DNA from: Adineta vaga
Lineage: Eukaryota > Rotifera
DNA length: 64,000 nucleotides
Assembly (NCBI GenBank): GCA_021613535.1
Contig: CP075492.1
Location: 434,001-498,000, forward strand
Direction: 5' to 3'
This document shows, one piece after another, positions 46,371-59,215 of this stretch. Every line of letters starts with the position of its first letter. The first letter of the stretch is position 1. Below the pieces are notes generated by a model, which was not told the origin of the DNA, ran no database searches, and saw only the letters and a program-made list of their open reading frames with translations. The translations under genes were made by a program, and so were the position numbers.

Positions 46371-46785
46371 ACAAAGTAAATCAAGTTGATCTAAAAAATT
46401 CTTTAGAGAATGAAAGTATGATTTGGTATTCTCGGAGATGATTCGAATATTTTGTTCTAGAAGGAAAAGTTGTTCCTAAATATTAATTAGCTTTAAAGTG
46501 GATATAAAAATTTCTAAGAAAATTGCACTATAGATAAACAAACAATATTTCAGATGAAAAGTGGACGTCAATTGAAGCTTCCAGTAGGATTCAATACTCG
46601 AAAAATAGGTATATTATTCAATCGCACCTGCTATCAAGATCTGCACGGAGATACAGCAACTTCTGACCAGTTCCTAAGTGAAAGATAAAGAGAAAAAATT
46701 AATGAATGGATACTGAAAGATCGAGACATAACAGAAGCGCATTTTCTTCGCGCGCAACGGCATCTCCAAATATTTCTTATGGAAA

Positions 46786-48700
46786 ATGGAAATATTGACT
46801 AGATTGTATAAGAAGCAACTTCACCATGGAGATCGGTACCCTGTGATCTCTATGCCGGTCACAAGCCCGGACAAACGAGGAGCGTTAGACGGAAGGGCTG
46901 CAGATACCGCCGTCTGTAAAAAGAAAAGACGAAAGAAACTAACCATGAACGACTTTAGCACGAAACCATACCGGCTCGAACGTCGCCCGGGAAAACAAGG
47001 TCCGCGTCCTCTGTCGAGTGACCAGGGCAGAGTCGGAAAATTGACTACTGGAAAGAACTCACATTTGAAATACGCGACAAAAAATACGCAAATACTCACA
47101 CCTGCCAAAAATAATCTGACAATAGGAACATGGAACGTGCAGACCCTTTGGGCTCCAGGAAAACTGAAATTACTTAGAAATGAAATGAAACGTTTCAAAT
47201 ATGACATCATTAGAATTTCTGAAGTGCGATGGACAGGAAAAGTGGAAACACTAAATGGTGATTTCATCTGGTCCAGGGAAGAGACCTTACATATGAAGGG
47301 TGTAGTTTTCTTACTGAGCGCACGGGCTAAAAAGGCTTTAATAGGATATAATCTAACAAGCTCACGAATCATTTCGGCGCGATTCGATGCTACTCCATTT
47401 AAAATCTCAGTCATACATGTATATGCACCAACTTCTGCATCGTCAGAAGAGGACATTGAAGCATTCTATAGCGATATTGAGGAAGTAATAACAAAGACAG
47501 ATAAGAAAGATGTAATCATTTTGACAGGAGATTGGAATGCAAAAATTGGTAATGATAATACAGATTGGGAATCCATTATGGGTAAATACGGTTATAGCGA
47601 CAGAAACGAACGCGAAGAATGCCTTCTAGAATTTGCAATATTGCACAGTTTCTACATATGTAACACAAGGTTTCAACATAAACCTAGTCGAAAATAGACT
47701 TGGGCGTCACCAGATGGCATCCACAAGAACATGATTGATCTGATTCTCATTCAAAGAAGATGGAAGACGTCGGTCATCAACTGTAGAACATTTCAGAGCG
47801 CAGACATAAGCTGAGATCACTAACTAGTCGTATATAACATCAAACTGCGACTCAAGAAAATGTTTAAAAAGCCGCAACAATCTTATACAGTTGATGTAAA
47901 CCCATTGAAAGATAAGAAAATAAGACAATCATACAGTACTACACTAATAAAAAACATAGAAAACGTAGAGCCAGCATGTAAATTGGAAGTCCATTCAAAT
48001 AAACTAAAACAGGCAATTCAAAATACAGTAGAGGCAACGATACCTGCAAAAAGAAAAACTAGGAAACCGTTGATTTCCAAAGTGACACTAAAACTTGCTG
48101 ATGAAAAACGTTTCCATAGAATACACAGCAATGCAAAGACTCATGTCGGAGAATCCAGAAATCCGCAAGACAGGACAAAGAACATTGGATACGAGACCAT
48201 TGTGAACAAGCTGAAAAAGGTCTAAACATTGGAAATACCAAAGAAGCATACAGCCTATTAAAAATGTTGAAAAAGGATTTTGACCTCGATTAAGTGCCAT
48301 ACGAAACAAAGAGGGTACGATGTCACAGTCAAAGGAAGATATAAAACAAAGATGGACACAATATTGTAGTAGTCTGTATAAAGATTCTGGTGGGGGAGAC
48401 AGGATGGTAAAAGAACCGAAAGAAGGAGATCTCAGCAAATGCTCGAACTACCGAACGATCTCTCTTATCAATCATACACGAAAAGTACTCTTAATAGTAC
48501 TACTAAATCGATTGAAAAACCAGCTGGATCCGTAACTCTCGGAAGAGCAGGCAGGATTCCGGAAAAACAGGAGCACCGTACATCAAATTCCGATACTAAG
48601 ATTATTGGCTGAAAAGGCAAAAAGACAGGGGAAAAGAATATATAATTGTTTCATAGACTTTCAAAAAGCATTCGATACGATTAAACATAAAATCATCTGG
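46786..48700 (+). pseudogene. LINE retrotransposon, endonuclease and start of RT
   Basis: The first open frame (46786-47694) has a basic N-terminal tail and an APE-type endonuclease domain: LTIGTWNVQTLWAPGK, ISEVRWTGKVE, VIHVYAPTSAS and ILTGDWNAKIGND. After a stop, the endonuclease end appears as MIDLILIQRRWKTSV with a damaged S-D-H motif near 47810. A connecting region 47860-48222 and the first RT motifs follow in broken frames (NYRTISLINHTRKV, SEEQAGFRKNRST, CFIDFQKAFDTIKH). The match ends abruptly at about 48700, so the polymerase centre and 3' end are missing. Motif style resembles CR1/RTE-like APE LINEs; I cannot fix the clade. Several stops and the 3' loss make it inactive. Confidence 0.75.
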
Positions 48701-48984
48701 GTGTGCCAACATCAACCATAGTTATTAAGTCATGAAGAGAGTTCTACTTCACAATAAGACATGCGCTTAGAGAGAGAGAGATGAACAGAGAAGAATATAA
48801 TAGAGAGGTGAGAGGATAAAGAACAGAAAGAGATGATAATATTATTGTTACATCGATATAAAGACGGATCATTGAAATTAAGGTTGTTATTATTATCGGA
48901 TGTATCAATAGTACGACATATCAGTTAAAGTTGTTATTTCCCCTAATTATCGAGATATATCTTTGTCAGAAGGGGTAGTTGATC

Positions 48985-49786
48985 TTCGCCAATATTCCTC
49001 TTCGCCATCAGTAGTTTCGCCAATTGGCGAACTCGAATATCAGATTTGATTGTATATTTTTGGCGAATTTCAACTCCGATTTCGCCAATTACAAATAACA
49101 TTCTAACTCAAAACTATCTTACTAATAATTGCTTTTGAAACACTAAAATAATTCTTTTCTAAATATGAACAGACAATAAAAAAGCTTATATGATAGTTTT
49201 CTATATGATCGAAAACAATTGGTTATGTGTGTTGATATGGATAATTCCGAATATATGGATGAGAGATTTTTCCATTTATACATTACTTGAAAGACGAAGA
49301 ATCGTTGATATGGCACAGAATTACACATTTAGGTGGTGGTGCCGAAATAACTTCTAGCACATTAGTGTTTTCTCATCTTCATGCTGAGAAAAAGCAACTA
49401 CTACATTTAGAAGAATTATTTGATTCAGGGATTATCGGTGTGAAAGAATATCTAAAATCAGCTTCTTCAATGGTTGGGAAAATGTCAACTCACAAGTGCC
49501 ATGATGATGTAGCTGATAATGTTCAACCAACTACAAACCAAAATGAAGAAAATTTATCATAATTTAGCTTTTATTTCTTTTATCATATATACATTTCAGT
49601 TATGATTTCTTTCTTATTAAAAAAAAAGATGTTGAATTTAAGCTACATTTCGTATTATTGACTCACTTGACTAATAATTTTCATCAGGAAACTCGCCAAT
49701 TGGCGAACTCGAAGGTTAAAAAATTGTTTTTTATTGGCGAGTTTCTCCAAGAATTTCGCCAATTGGCGAAAAGGAATATTGGCGAA
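48985..49786. mobile_element. TIR element with TTCGCCAATTGGCGAA ends
   Basis: The left end TTCGCCAATATTCCTCTTCG and right end CGAAAAGGAATATTGGCGAA are inverted copies. The palindrome TTCGCCAATTGGCGAA occurs just inside both, and GGCGAA/TTCGCC words repeat through about 120 bp at each side. No clear target duplication. It carries one unplaced short reading frame and no transposase. Confidence 0.7.
49287..49562 (+). CDS. Hypothetical ORF inside the TTCGCC element
   Basis: A 91-residue frame without an ATG at its listed start (TTG), reading LIWHRITHLGGGAEITSSTL, then AEKKQLLHLEELFDSGIIGV and KEYLKSASSMVGKM. The sequence has amphipathic-helix character and is unlike the low-complexity frames nearby. 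It may be part of a spliced or captured host gene, or an element protein. Family not recognised; weak support. Confidence 0.3.
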   Translation: MKDEESLIWHRITHLGGGAEITSSTLVFSHLHAEKKQLLHLEELFDSGIIGVKEYLKSASSMVGKMSTHKCHDDVADNVQPTTNQNEENLS

Positions 49787-52709
49787 ATTACATACACTCA
49801 TCCTGCTAGAACCTTATAAATCCTTGTAGAATCTACAGGCACCGGTAAAACTTTTGAGGGGAATAGTAAGAACTGAATTATTTTATAGTTCACTTACGTG
49901 ATTTAGTGTATAGTCAAACCAAACCCAATCCTAAACGCAACGTTCGAGTCCAAACTCGAAATCATATTCAACACGCAATCAGTTTAGATTGTGGTTTGAG
50001 TTTGCTATAGGTGTAGTGATAGAACTAACTAGTACAATACCTAAGAAGATATCGTATGGTAATTATACACTTTGTCTAAATCTACACTGCTTCTGTTGAG
50101 TCAGCATTTCTTCTTTTCTTTGTTTCTGTGTTGATATAAACACTTACCTTAAAGACAACAGGAAACAAGGATACTGATGTAACACAATTTGCGAGCAAAG
50201 GGATGTTAAAATGTAATGTTATTTCTTCTAACTGCCTTTTTCACTTCTATATTCCACTAACACAAATTCTCACTGAGAACTCAATATTATATACCTGAGA
50301 GAGACAGAGAGAGACAGAGAGAAAAAAGAGAAGATTTTTTTTTGCTACTGGAGAAGGTGAGTATCCAACTGAGATTTGCATTTTGATGAGTAACAGATGT
50401 AAAATATGCAGTGAGAGTCAACAGCAACGCGAGAGAAAAGAAAATTGCCAGAAATTCCTGAATTTGGAAAGAAAATAATTAATATAATGTAGCAGAAAAT
50501 ATACTTTATCCTGTGTATTGACAACAGAAAAATGAAATAAAATGGAATTTTAGATATTTTTTTGGACGTTAAGTGTTGCCATCCTCATTTTAAATCTCTA
50601 ATTTTGAAGGTATAATTTAATCTTTGAATATAATTAGCTAAATATCAGTGAAGCTAAATGTTATATAGTAATAATAATCAAGTTCTACACCTGTAAGTGT
50701 CGAATAAGTATAGAACATGTGTATATGAGTTTGCAACGGAAAAAGGAAGAGTTAAACCGGCAAAGACTATTTTCAGTCGTGAATTTGAAGTTGGGTAGCA
50801 ATTGAATTGAAAAAAATCACAATTCGTGCATGGTTTGATCTGTCTATTGTCAAATGATCTATTAAATTGTTAACGAAATTCACAGATGATGAAGATTACC
50901 AATTTCTATCTTTAGTTTTATATTACATTAATGTAGCTGTAAATATTTGTTTACAAATATAAGTTTTTTTTCTTTTTCTACAAATAAATTAGATGAGTCT
51001 AAAGATCACGGCACTAAAAGATTACGTTGTTTTTCATTTGAAATGATATCTGTGGAAGTGGATTAGATATAGGTATGCTTCTAAATTAATTGGATGGATA
51101 GAATATTTCTTTTTTTCTTTTCTTCTCTAGCTGAAAAGTTGTTTCTCACTTGAAATAATGTTGGTAAAAGTAGATTGAATCTACGTATTCTTTATAATTA
51201 GATGTATGGATGGAAATGTAGTATTCGTATAAGAATATCTTTAAAATCTCTGCTACAGTCGTTTGTTTTCTTTTATTCTCGTCTTCAATGTTTTCGATAT
51301 TATCTCAGATACGTTTTTAAGGAACTTATATTTAACAATTGTTTGATGAATACAGGATAGTTTATTATGTATTACGAAAGTGACTGATTTTTCTGGTCGA
51401 AGAGAATAATTATAATGTATTTAAATAATCTTTTATGTTCACATTAATTGTAGTCAAAGATAATAATCATAGTTTAACTGTCTCAATTTAACATGTTTTT
51501 TTTGTTGCTATTTGTTGACGAACGTTTGTTTTAATCAGAGAATGTTATTTCATTCTTTTCTTTTTTTTTCAAATGATATTTTTTAACTTTTAATCATATG
51601 AAATGGCTTTCTCTGAGGAGAGAGAAATTGTATGCGGTTGGTTACCGATAATTTTCTCAAACAATCCACTTCCTTTTGCCCTGGTCTTTCATGGTAACTA
51701 CGTAGATATTTGTTTATATAGAAGTAATGGATGTATTCTTACTGTTTTAGCAATAAAAAGCAGAAAGATGATATTAACTGAAAACTAAATATAAATCAAT
51801 GAAATTACCTTCATTTTAGATCATTGAAAGTATTTATTTTCTTTACTTTTTCTTAAGTTATTAAAGAAAATGTTGATGAAAATTTTTGTTCATAAATAAA
51901 TTAGAAACTATATTTCTTCAAAGATGTTGATTAAAAAACATTTCTTCTTCTACGACTGTTATTTCTATGGAGAATAACATATTTGAGAAAAGAATTTCTT
52001 TTCAAAAGTAGATGAAACAAACGGAATATCATCTTCTCATACTTTTCAATTCTTTTTATCGATAGAATAAAGTCAAATAGTGAAACCTAGTGGAATGGTT
52101 TGACAGAAACTCTCTTGAGTGTTTTAGTATATTCATATCATTTTATTACAATGAGAAATGATTATTTCTATGTGAAAATAAAATCTAAAACATAAGTTTA
52201 TTACTTGATTATAAAGGATACCGTACAATAAGATCGTCAATCTATCACCTATCCGTATTCATTTTAAGAGACGTTTTATGACAGGAGGGACCAAATCTAC
52301 CAGAGCTGGCCGGAAACGGTTCGGGGATTTCGATGTTTTATATCTCGTTTGAAAGGTCAGAGTGGGTATATACAAAAGCCAAAATATCATGAATCAAAGT
52401 GAAGTTAATAGTGGAAAAATAAGGGATGCAAGTTTAGCACCCTAAAACGACCTATCAAATTTTGCCTGTTTTTGACGACTTTTTGTTTGATGAATATCTT
52501 CGTTAAATATTGACGAAACATACAAGTATTATATACCATTCGATAGTGCCAAATTTGCTCTACAAAATTCTTTAAATAACCATAATTCATTGAATGACTC
52601 GTAAGATCGAAAAACTTGAAAATACGAAGATCCATGATGAATTTTTACGAATTTAGGTCAAAAGTTCACTATTATCCATATGATGGGGATTATGATTTTG
52701 TAGCAAAAT
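49787..52709. other. Long non-coding AT-rich region
   Basis: Nearly 3 kb without a convincing gene. Holds a GAGAGAGACAGAGAGAGACA low-complexity stretch near 50300. A 61-residue frame at 51603-51785 (MAFSEEREIVCGWLPIIF) is the only moderately protein-like piece and is unsupported. Around 52280-52650 the base composition changes, possibly element debris. Confidence 0.45.
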
Positions 52710-52799
52710 CATTTACTTTAAAAGCAAATGAATTTGTCGAAAATTAAGATTAACTGACATTATCACCATAGTGATCTTCGTGGTTGACATAATATAGAG

Positions 52800-53052
52800 A
52801 TACAATGGTACTGTACTCTTTGTAGTATATGTGGTATTGTGGTATAGTGATATTGTGGTATTGTGGTATAGTGGTATAGTGGTATAAGGGTATAGGTAGT
52901 ATATGTGGTATTGTGATTTAGTGGTATATATACCATTATACCACAATACCACATATACTACCTATAGCATTATACCACAATACCACATATACTACCTATA
53001 GCATTATACCACATATACTACCTATAGCATTATACCACAATACCACTATACC
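52800..53052. repeat. Inverted TGGTAT/ATACCA repeat block
   Basis: GTGGTATTGTGGTATAGTGG-type sequence up to about 52925 turns at GGTATATATACC into its complement ATACCACAATACCACATATA. The right half merges into the 61-bp satellite, from which it seems derived. Confidence 0.8.
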
Positions 53053-53540
53053 GGAATACCACATATGCTACCTATATTACAATACCTCAAAGACCATACA
53101 ATACCACTATACCGGAATACCACATATGCTACCTATATTACAATACCTCAAAGACCATACAATACCACTATACCGGAATACCACATATGCTACCTATATT
53201 ACAATACCTCAAAGACCATACAATACCACTATACCGGAATACCACATATGCTACCTATATTACAATACCTCAAAGACCATACAATACCACTATACCGGAA
53301 TACCACATATGCTACCTATATTACAATACCTCAAAGACCATACAATACCACTATACCGGAATACCACATATGCTACCTATATTACAATACCTCAAAGACC
53401 ATACAATACCACTATACCGGAATACCACATATGCTACCTATATTACAATACCTCAAAGACCATACAATACCACTATACCGGAATACCACATATGCTACCT
53501 ATATTACAATACCTCAAAGACCATACAATACGACTATACC
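53053..53540. repeat. 61-bp satellite, eight units
   Basis: Eight head-to-tail units of 61 bp, each containing CACATATGCTACCTATATTA and CAAAGACCATACAATACCAC, almost identical to each other. Since 61 is not a multiple of three and the unit has no stop in any forward frame, all three forward frames stay open. Related partial units recur at 53780-53860. Confidence 0.95.
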
Positions 53541-53969
53541 GTGTGGGTTCCAAAAAGCAGGTTCATTTTGTATTTGTTCAATATTGTTACATTACGAATT
53601 TTTTTTCTCCTTCTTTGGCATAATGCTGGATGTATGATACATATGTATGTATTGTTTTCTTCCTATTGCTTTGTTTTATATGGTTATTACAACCACCAAG
53701 TGCAAATAACTTTGTTCTTTATAGATTTTTTTCTCCATATGTTAAAGATGAGAATGACCGTGCTTTTTTAACGGGCCCGGTATGCTACCTATACCACAAT
53801 ACCACATATACTATCTATATCACAAAACTAATACAATACCATACTACTACACAACTATACTGTAAAGACAACTATAGCACTTTGGCTTCTATAGTCTATG
53901 ACTTTTTCCTTTGCATATAAATTCTCATATAAGAGGAGCGTTAAGTCATTTACTTAGCGCGCTATTTAA
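53541..53969. other. Satellite flank
   Basis: Unique AT-rich DNA (53541-53776), then a short stretch of satellite-related ATACCACA words, then a spacer to the piggyBac end. No gene. Confidence 0.4.
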
Positions 53970-56186
53970 CCCTTTCACTCCTGGTGGGATATATATTTCC
54001 CACCTAGTGAGAATTTATATTTCTCAAAGAATTTCGAAATTATTCGAGGTTTTTAAGATTTAGAAGGAATATTTTCATCTTTTATTCGTAGTTAGGATAT
54101 ATTTTGGAAGGTTTGCATAGATATTTTATGAATCTAATAACGTAGTTTGTCGTGTTTCTTTGATTTCACGCGGTTTTACTAAATATTCTATAGTTTATAC
54201 ATGGAAACAGTTATTCTATTCGTTGTTTTCGTGATAAAAGAATATACTATCACTATGCCATACTACAGCGACCTCTATAAATTACACTTTATGAATATCA
54301 GTAATTGGATAATTCTATTCGCAAATAAAACCAGCGGTGTAATATCCGAGCTTTGAATATTCTCAAAAACCTAACTGTTTTCTCAAGTATAATGGATTCA
54401 GATTCTGATGAAAGATTTTCCGATGGAAATGAAAGTGAGCTTGGTTCTGAAGAGCTTGAAAATAGTAGTTCTGATGATAATGAATCATTAATCGACGAGC
54501 TCGATCAAATTCCAGTAACAGATTGGAAATGGAAAGGTGATCACTCAAACTTTTCTACCAGTTTCAATTATTTTCATGGACATGCATTAGGAAATCAATC
54601 AATTCAACCAATAGATTCATTTTTCAAGTTTATGTCGCAAGATTTGATCAAGTTATTTGTCGACCAGACGAACATTTATGGAAAGCAACGTTGTGTTGCA
54701 AAAGGTGAAGATGAAACGAAATGAAAAGAAATTGATGAAAATGAAATACATGCATTTCTTGGCATATTATTGATTATGGGATTTCACAAGTTACCAAGAA
54801 TAGAAGATTATTGGAGTAAAGATAAAAATTTGTTTACACCAGCTGTTGCTGATACAATGACAAGAGACGAATTTCAACGACTTTTTTCCAACATTCATCT
54901 TGCTGATAATTCGAAAATGCCATCGAAAAACTCTTCTAACTATGATAAAATGTATAAAGTAAATGATTTTCTTAATATTTTGAAAAGAAATTTCCAGAGA
55001 AACTATTCACTTGGATCATGCATTTCCATCGATGAGGCGATGATAAAGTTCAAGGGTAGATCTAGTATAAAACAGTACCAGCCAATGAAACCAACTAAGA
55101 GAGGATATAAGGTATGGGTGTTAGCAGAATCGAGTACGGGGTATGTCTATAACTTTGAAATTTATACAGGAAAGACTACTGAACGATATTTGTCATTAGG
55201 AGAGCATGTAGTTTTATCGTTGATAGATGGAATAGATTTGAAGAATCGTCAATTATTTTTTGATAATTATTTTACCTCTTTAGTGTTACTTTACAAGCTA
55301 AGAAAAAAAAATATATCAGCTACCGGTACAATTCGATCCAATAGAAAATATTTCCCAATTGAACTGAAAAAAAATGATACATTGGAGAGAGGAGATTTTC
55401 GGTTCCTATCAGCAAACGGAATATCTGTGATAAAATGGATGGATAAGAAAGAAGTTCTAGTCGCATCAAATTACTTTGATCCAAAAGAATCAAGTGAAGT
55501 TACTCGACGCTGTAAGGATGGTAGTAGACAAAAAATTTCTTCTCCATTAGCAATTGTTGAATACAATAAAAACATGGGAGGAGTCGATCTATCAGATCAA
55601 AAAATAAAGTATTATACAATTGATCGAAAGTCGAAAAGAAATTGGATGAGAATATTTTTTCATTTTCTTGGTACATCAATAGTGAATTCATTTATCTATT
55701 ATAAAGATCTTTGTGGTAGTAGTAATATTAGTACAGTAAATTATATATCGTGTATTAGCACTGCATTAATAGGTAACTATTGCGGTAGAAAAAGAATAGG
55801 AAGACCTTCGGCAAGGAATAGTCAAAAGAGAATTCGCATCGAGGAAAGCAGTAGTGATTTGGAAGATTCTGAAAAAGTACGATTGTCAGCTCATTTGCCA
55901 GATGTTATTCCAACTTACCGTAGATGCGCTTATTGTAGTACAAAAGAAAAAGAAAAAAGAACGAATGTAATATGCATTTTTTGTGGTGTTTGTCTTTGTG
56001 TGAAAAAATGTTTTTCTTTGTATCATCAAAACTTTGTGTATCAACAATAAACTAAACACACGCGTACTCATAAAAAAACACAGTTTTTGCTATAACTTCA
56101 CCAGCAGTACCAGAATACTGCTGAGTCACTTACTACCATGTTTCTTCAAACATAAATCACATAAAAAAAAGTCAGGAGTCAAAGGG
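53970..56186 (+). mobile_element. Autonomous-type piggyBac transposon
   Basis: 2217 bp flanked by TTAA at 53966-53969 and 56187-56190. Inverted ends are CCCTTTCACTCCTG and CAGGAGTCAAAGGG. Just inside the left end is a hairpin GGTGGGATATATATTTCCCA. It contains a complete-length transposase frame with one stop, so it inserted recently. It lies in what appears to be the last intron of the neighbouring hAT gene. Confidence 0.93.
54392..56050 (+). pseudogene. piggyBac transposase, one nonsense codon
   Basis: 552 codons from ATG (54392) to TAA, in one frame, interrupted only by TGA at 54722-54724 (codon 111). The acidic N terminus (MDSDSDERFSDGNE) is typical. The catalytic DDD triad is visible as SIDEAMIKFKGR, QLFFDNYFTSLV and NMGGVDLSDQ. 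The C terminus is the cysteine-rich RING/PHD-like finger (CAYCSTKEKEKRTNVICIFC) that binds the transposon end. Length equals the usual 550-600. The stop lies before the catalytic domain, so this copy should be inactive unless the stop is a sequence error. Confidence 0.92.
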
Positions 56187-56279
56187 TTAAATTCAAATGA
56201 TAAAACAGCTTTTTTCAAATTGATACTCTGAAACAAAAACGATTTCGTTAAAGTATCTAAAATGAGCTGGAATATTTAC

Positions 56280-59215
56280 TTGTTCCTTTGTTTTTCGATC
56301 ATCTGGTGTAAGTTTTTCACTTGTATTAATTTTATCATCAATATGATCAATAATTAAATCGAGTGTATTGATAGTTTCTGGTAATGAACGACAAATAGCA
56401 CTAATTGATTCATAATTAGCGGACCATCGAGTAACTGATAAATTCTTTATGGTTACAGCTGATGACGATGAATTAATTTGAGTTCGAAATGTATGATAAC
56501 GATTGATACTGCTAGTTAGGAAATTATAGATTTCTTCGAGTAAATTGAAAAAACGAATGTATTCGGTTGAACACTCACAACCATGTTTTACACCGAGATT
56601 TGCTGAATGACCACCACATGGTACATGAATGACATCTCGTTTAAGTGTAATTTTCATACAATTTTGAACTCCACGTCTACAACCTGACATATTAGGCGCA
56701 TTATCATAACATTGACCAACTAAAGAATCAGTGGAAATTTGATAATCACGAAGTATAGTGAGAATAAAGTCACATATAGCTTGACCAGTTTTTGTTGGCA
56801 ACTCTTTCAATGCAATAACACGTTCATATATATTCAAATCATGATCAACATATCGAATGACTAATGAATAAATTTCTCGATGACTACAATCAGGAGTAGA
56901 ATCGGTCATGACCGAATAAAATGATGAATTTTGCACCTGTTGAATAATCAAACGAATAAGGTAAGTACCGATTTGTTCTATAAATTCATCTTGACTACGA
57001 GCACTCGTGTAGGTTACCTAAAAAACAATTTAGTAGATTAATTTGAATAGATACTATAACACTTACGTGATGACTTCTGAATTTTTTGTCATCAAACCAT
57101 GAATTTAGTAAAGGATTATGACGACGTAATAAGTTTATAAGTTGAATAAAATTACCTGTAAGAAAAAACATTAATAAAATGAAATATTACATAGCCAACA
57201 GAAGTACCATGTTCTTGAGGTTCTCGACGAAATGCAAGACCTTGTTTGGCCAAAAATAACGTACAGTCGAAGAATGTTTCAATGATTCTTTTATTGATGT
57301 GAAAGATTGATTCTTTTTTTTGACTTGCAAGTCTATGATTTGCATTCAGTAATTGTTCGACATTTAACTGTTTATTTCTGAAAGCAGATAAACGATACAT
57401 TGACGACATGTGGCTAGAAGATGTAAAATGTTGTTCCAAATTTCCTAGACAAGAGCAATGTTTTTCAAATTTAAAAGAGTTAATTGATTATAATACCTTT
57501 TCCTCCTATTCCTTTTCCTTTCATTTTTGACCAAGATTGAACCCCTGTTTTAATCCAAGCAAAATCCCCCTTTTCAGAACCAGGACCTACAGAAAAATGA
57601 TCAAATAATATTCATAGACCAATTACATACCTTTATGAAACAGACGAAAAGCAAAACAAAATGCTCTATCACTTGATTCACTATATTCCAACATTGGGTA
57701 TTCATTGAACCATTTTGCAACAAATTTGCACGTTGTTTTTTGTGCAACTAATGATGAGTTTTTTGGATAGTCGTTTAACACTGGTTGCATTGGGCCTTTA
57801 TGAACTAAATATCGAAGATCTTCTTCGGTAAACTTCCCATTGGTAGGCCAACAGGCTTTAAAAACCAATGTTTAAATTTGTCAACAATGATAATTTACTT
57901 ACCAGGATCTCTTGAAATAATATCATTTGATTTATGAGATTCGAATTCAACATTGGAAAACTGAACGTTAATTTTAGCAATTTGTTCATGACAAGTTGCA
58001 TCAAGTGGATCAAGAATGGTTTTTAATTCAAAAACAAATGATTGAGTCTTTTCAACAAATTCTTTATGTGGAATATCATTTCGAGTAGAATATTTGATTA
58101 AATTTTGACACGATTTGCGATGGAATTCAATTTGAAATAGATATGTAGCTAACATATCTCGTTGATTTATTTCGCTATTTTCAGGTACAGCATGTTGAAC
58201 TGAAGAAATGTAAATAAAATATAATATAATGTTAGGAAATCTATAGACAAGAGTTCAAAGATGAACAAAAGTTCGTATACTCACTTAGGTTGTGTTGAAG
58301 ATCATCAGATGATTCATTATCAATACCTGATTGTAAAGATACAACAGGCTCATCCGATTCATTTGATACAATTGAATCTGTACTTGTAATCGTAATGTTC
58401 TTGAAAGAATTACATAATGTTGTCTTTTCGCTATTCATTGATAAAGATGAAATTTTATCAACTAATGATGAAGTGTTGACGACGGATAATAAAGATTCAG
58501 ATGTGCTATTTGTTGGCACATTGTTGACGTATATTGATTGAATATTTAGTGTTTCAGATGTTGCTGATGACGATGAAGATGTTTTAGATGCAGTTGATGT
58601 TGCTGATGACGATGAAGATGTTTTAGATGCAGTTGATGTTGCTGATGACGATGAAGATGTTTTAGATGCAGTTGATGTTGCTGATGACGATGAAGATGTT
58701 TTAGATGCAGTTGATGTTGCTGATGACGATGAAGATGTTTTAGATGCAGTTGATGTTGCTGATGACGATGTTTTAGATGCAGTTGATGTTGCTGATGACG
58801 ATGAAGATGTTTTAGATGCAGTTGATGTTGCTGATGACGATGAAGATGTTTTAGATGCAGTTGATGTTGCTGATGACGATGAAGATGTTTTAGATGCAGT
58901 TGATGTTGCTGATGACGATGAAGATGTTTTAGATGCAGTTGATGTTGCTGATGACGATGAAGATGTTTTAGATGCAGTTGATGTTGCTGATGAAGATGTT
59001 TCATGTGTAGCTGGTGCAGTTGATGTTGTAGAAGGAGATGCTCTGGTTGTTGTTGGTGTTCTTAATGAAGATGATTTTGATGACGATGATGATAGTGATA
59101 ATGGAACTAATTGATTGACAAGTTCACTTAGTGGTTTAAAATATTTTGTGATACCTTCGACACTTCTTTCATGAGGAATAGCTCTTTTATTGTTTGGACT
59201 GGTGCACTTCGACAT
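56280..59215 (-). CDS. ZMYM/TTF-type hAT transposase-like gene, 3' truncated
   Basis: Seven exons in phase on the minus strand: 58285-59215, 57903-58199, 57631-57855, 57494-57586, 57208-57444, 57067-57155 and 56280-57017, giving 870 open codons from ATG. Exon 1 is a Ser/Thr-rich region with an internal repeat. Exons 3-5 form a TTF-type zinc finger (CKFVAKWFNEYPMLEYSESS, AFCFAFRLF). Exons 6-7 hold the DUF4371/RNase H-like core (FYSVMTDSTPDCSHREIYSL, GQCYDNAPNMSGCRRGVQ, HVPCGGHSANLGVKH). After exon 7 comes a donor, and the following intron contains the piggyBac. The C-terminal dimerisation exon is not found beyond it, so the gene is truncated. Terminal sequence at 59720-59773 supports a transposon, not a host gene. 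Confidence 0.8.
58546..59004 (-). repeat. 39-bp coding minisatellite (SATSTASKTSSSS)
   Basis: About eleven units of 39 bp, one shortened to about 30 bp, inside exon 1 of the hAT gene. Each encodes SATSTASKTSSSS. Unit length is a multiple of three, so the frame is kept. The units are nearly identical in DNA, indicating recent expansion. It likely forms a flexible, possibly phosphorylated linker. Confidence 0.93.

Noticed and set aside
46821-47456. 211-residue minus-strand frame
   Set aside because: Antisense shadow of the LINE endonuclease, whose motifs are clear on the plus strand.
51603-51785. 61-residue frame starting with ATG
   Set aside because: Looks mildly protein-like but is short, isolated and without splice partners or recognisable motif.
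53053-53540. Regular repeats that could be read as a CRISPR array
   Set aside because: Units are contiguous with no unique spacers, and the genome is eukaryotic.
53065-53771. Three overlapping proteins of 165-194 residues
   Set aside because: They are the three frames of a 61-bp satellite; openness follows from the unit having no stops.
58546-59004. His/Gln/Leu-rich frame antisense-phase to the hAT exon
   Set aside because: A shifted frame of the same minisatellite, without splice context.
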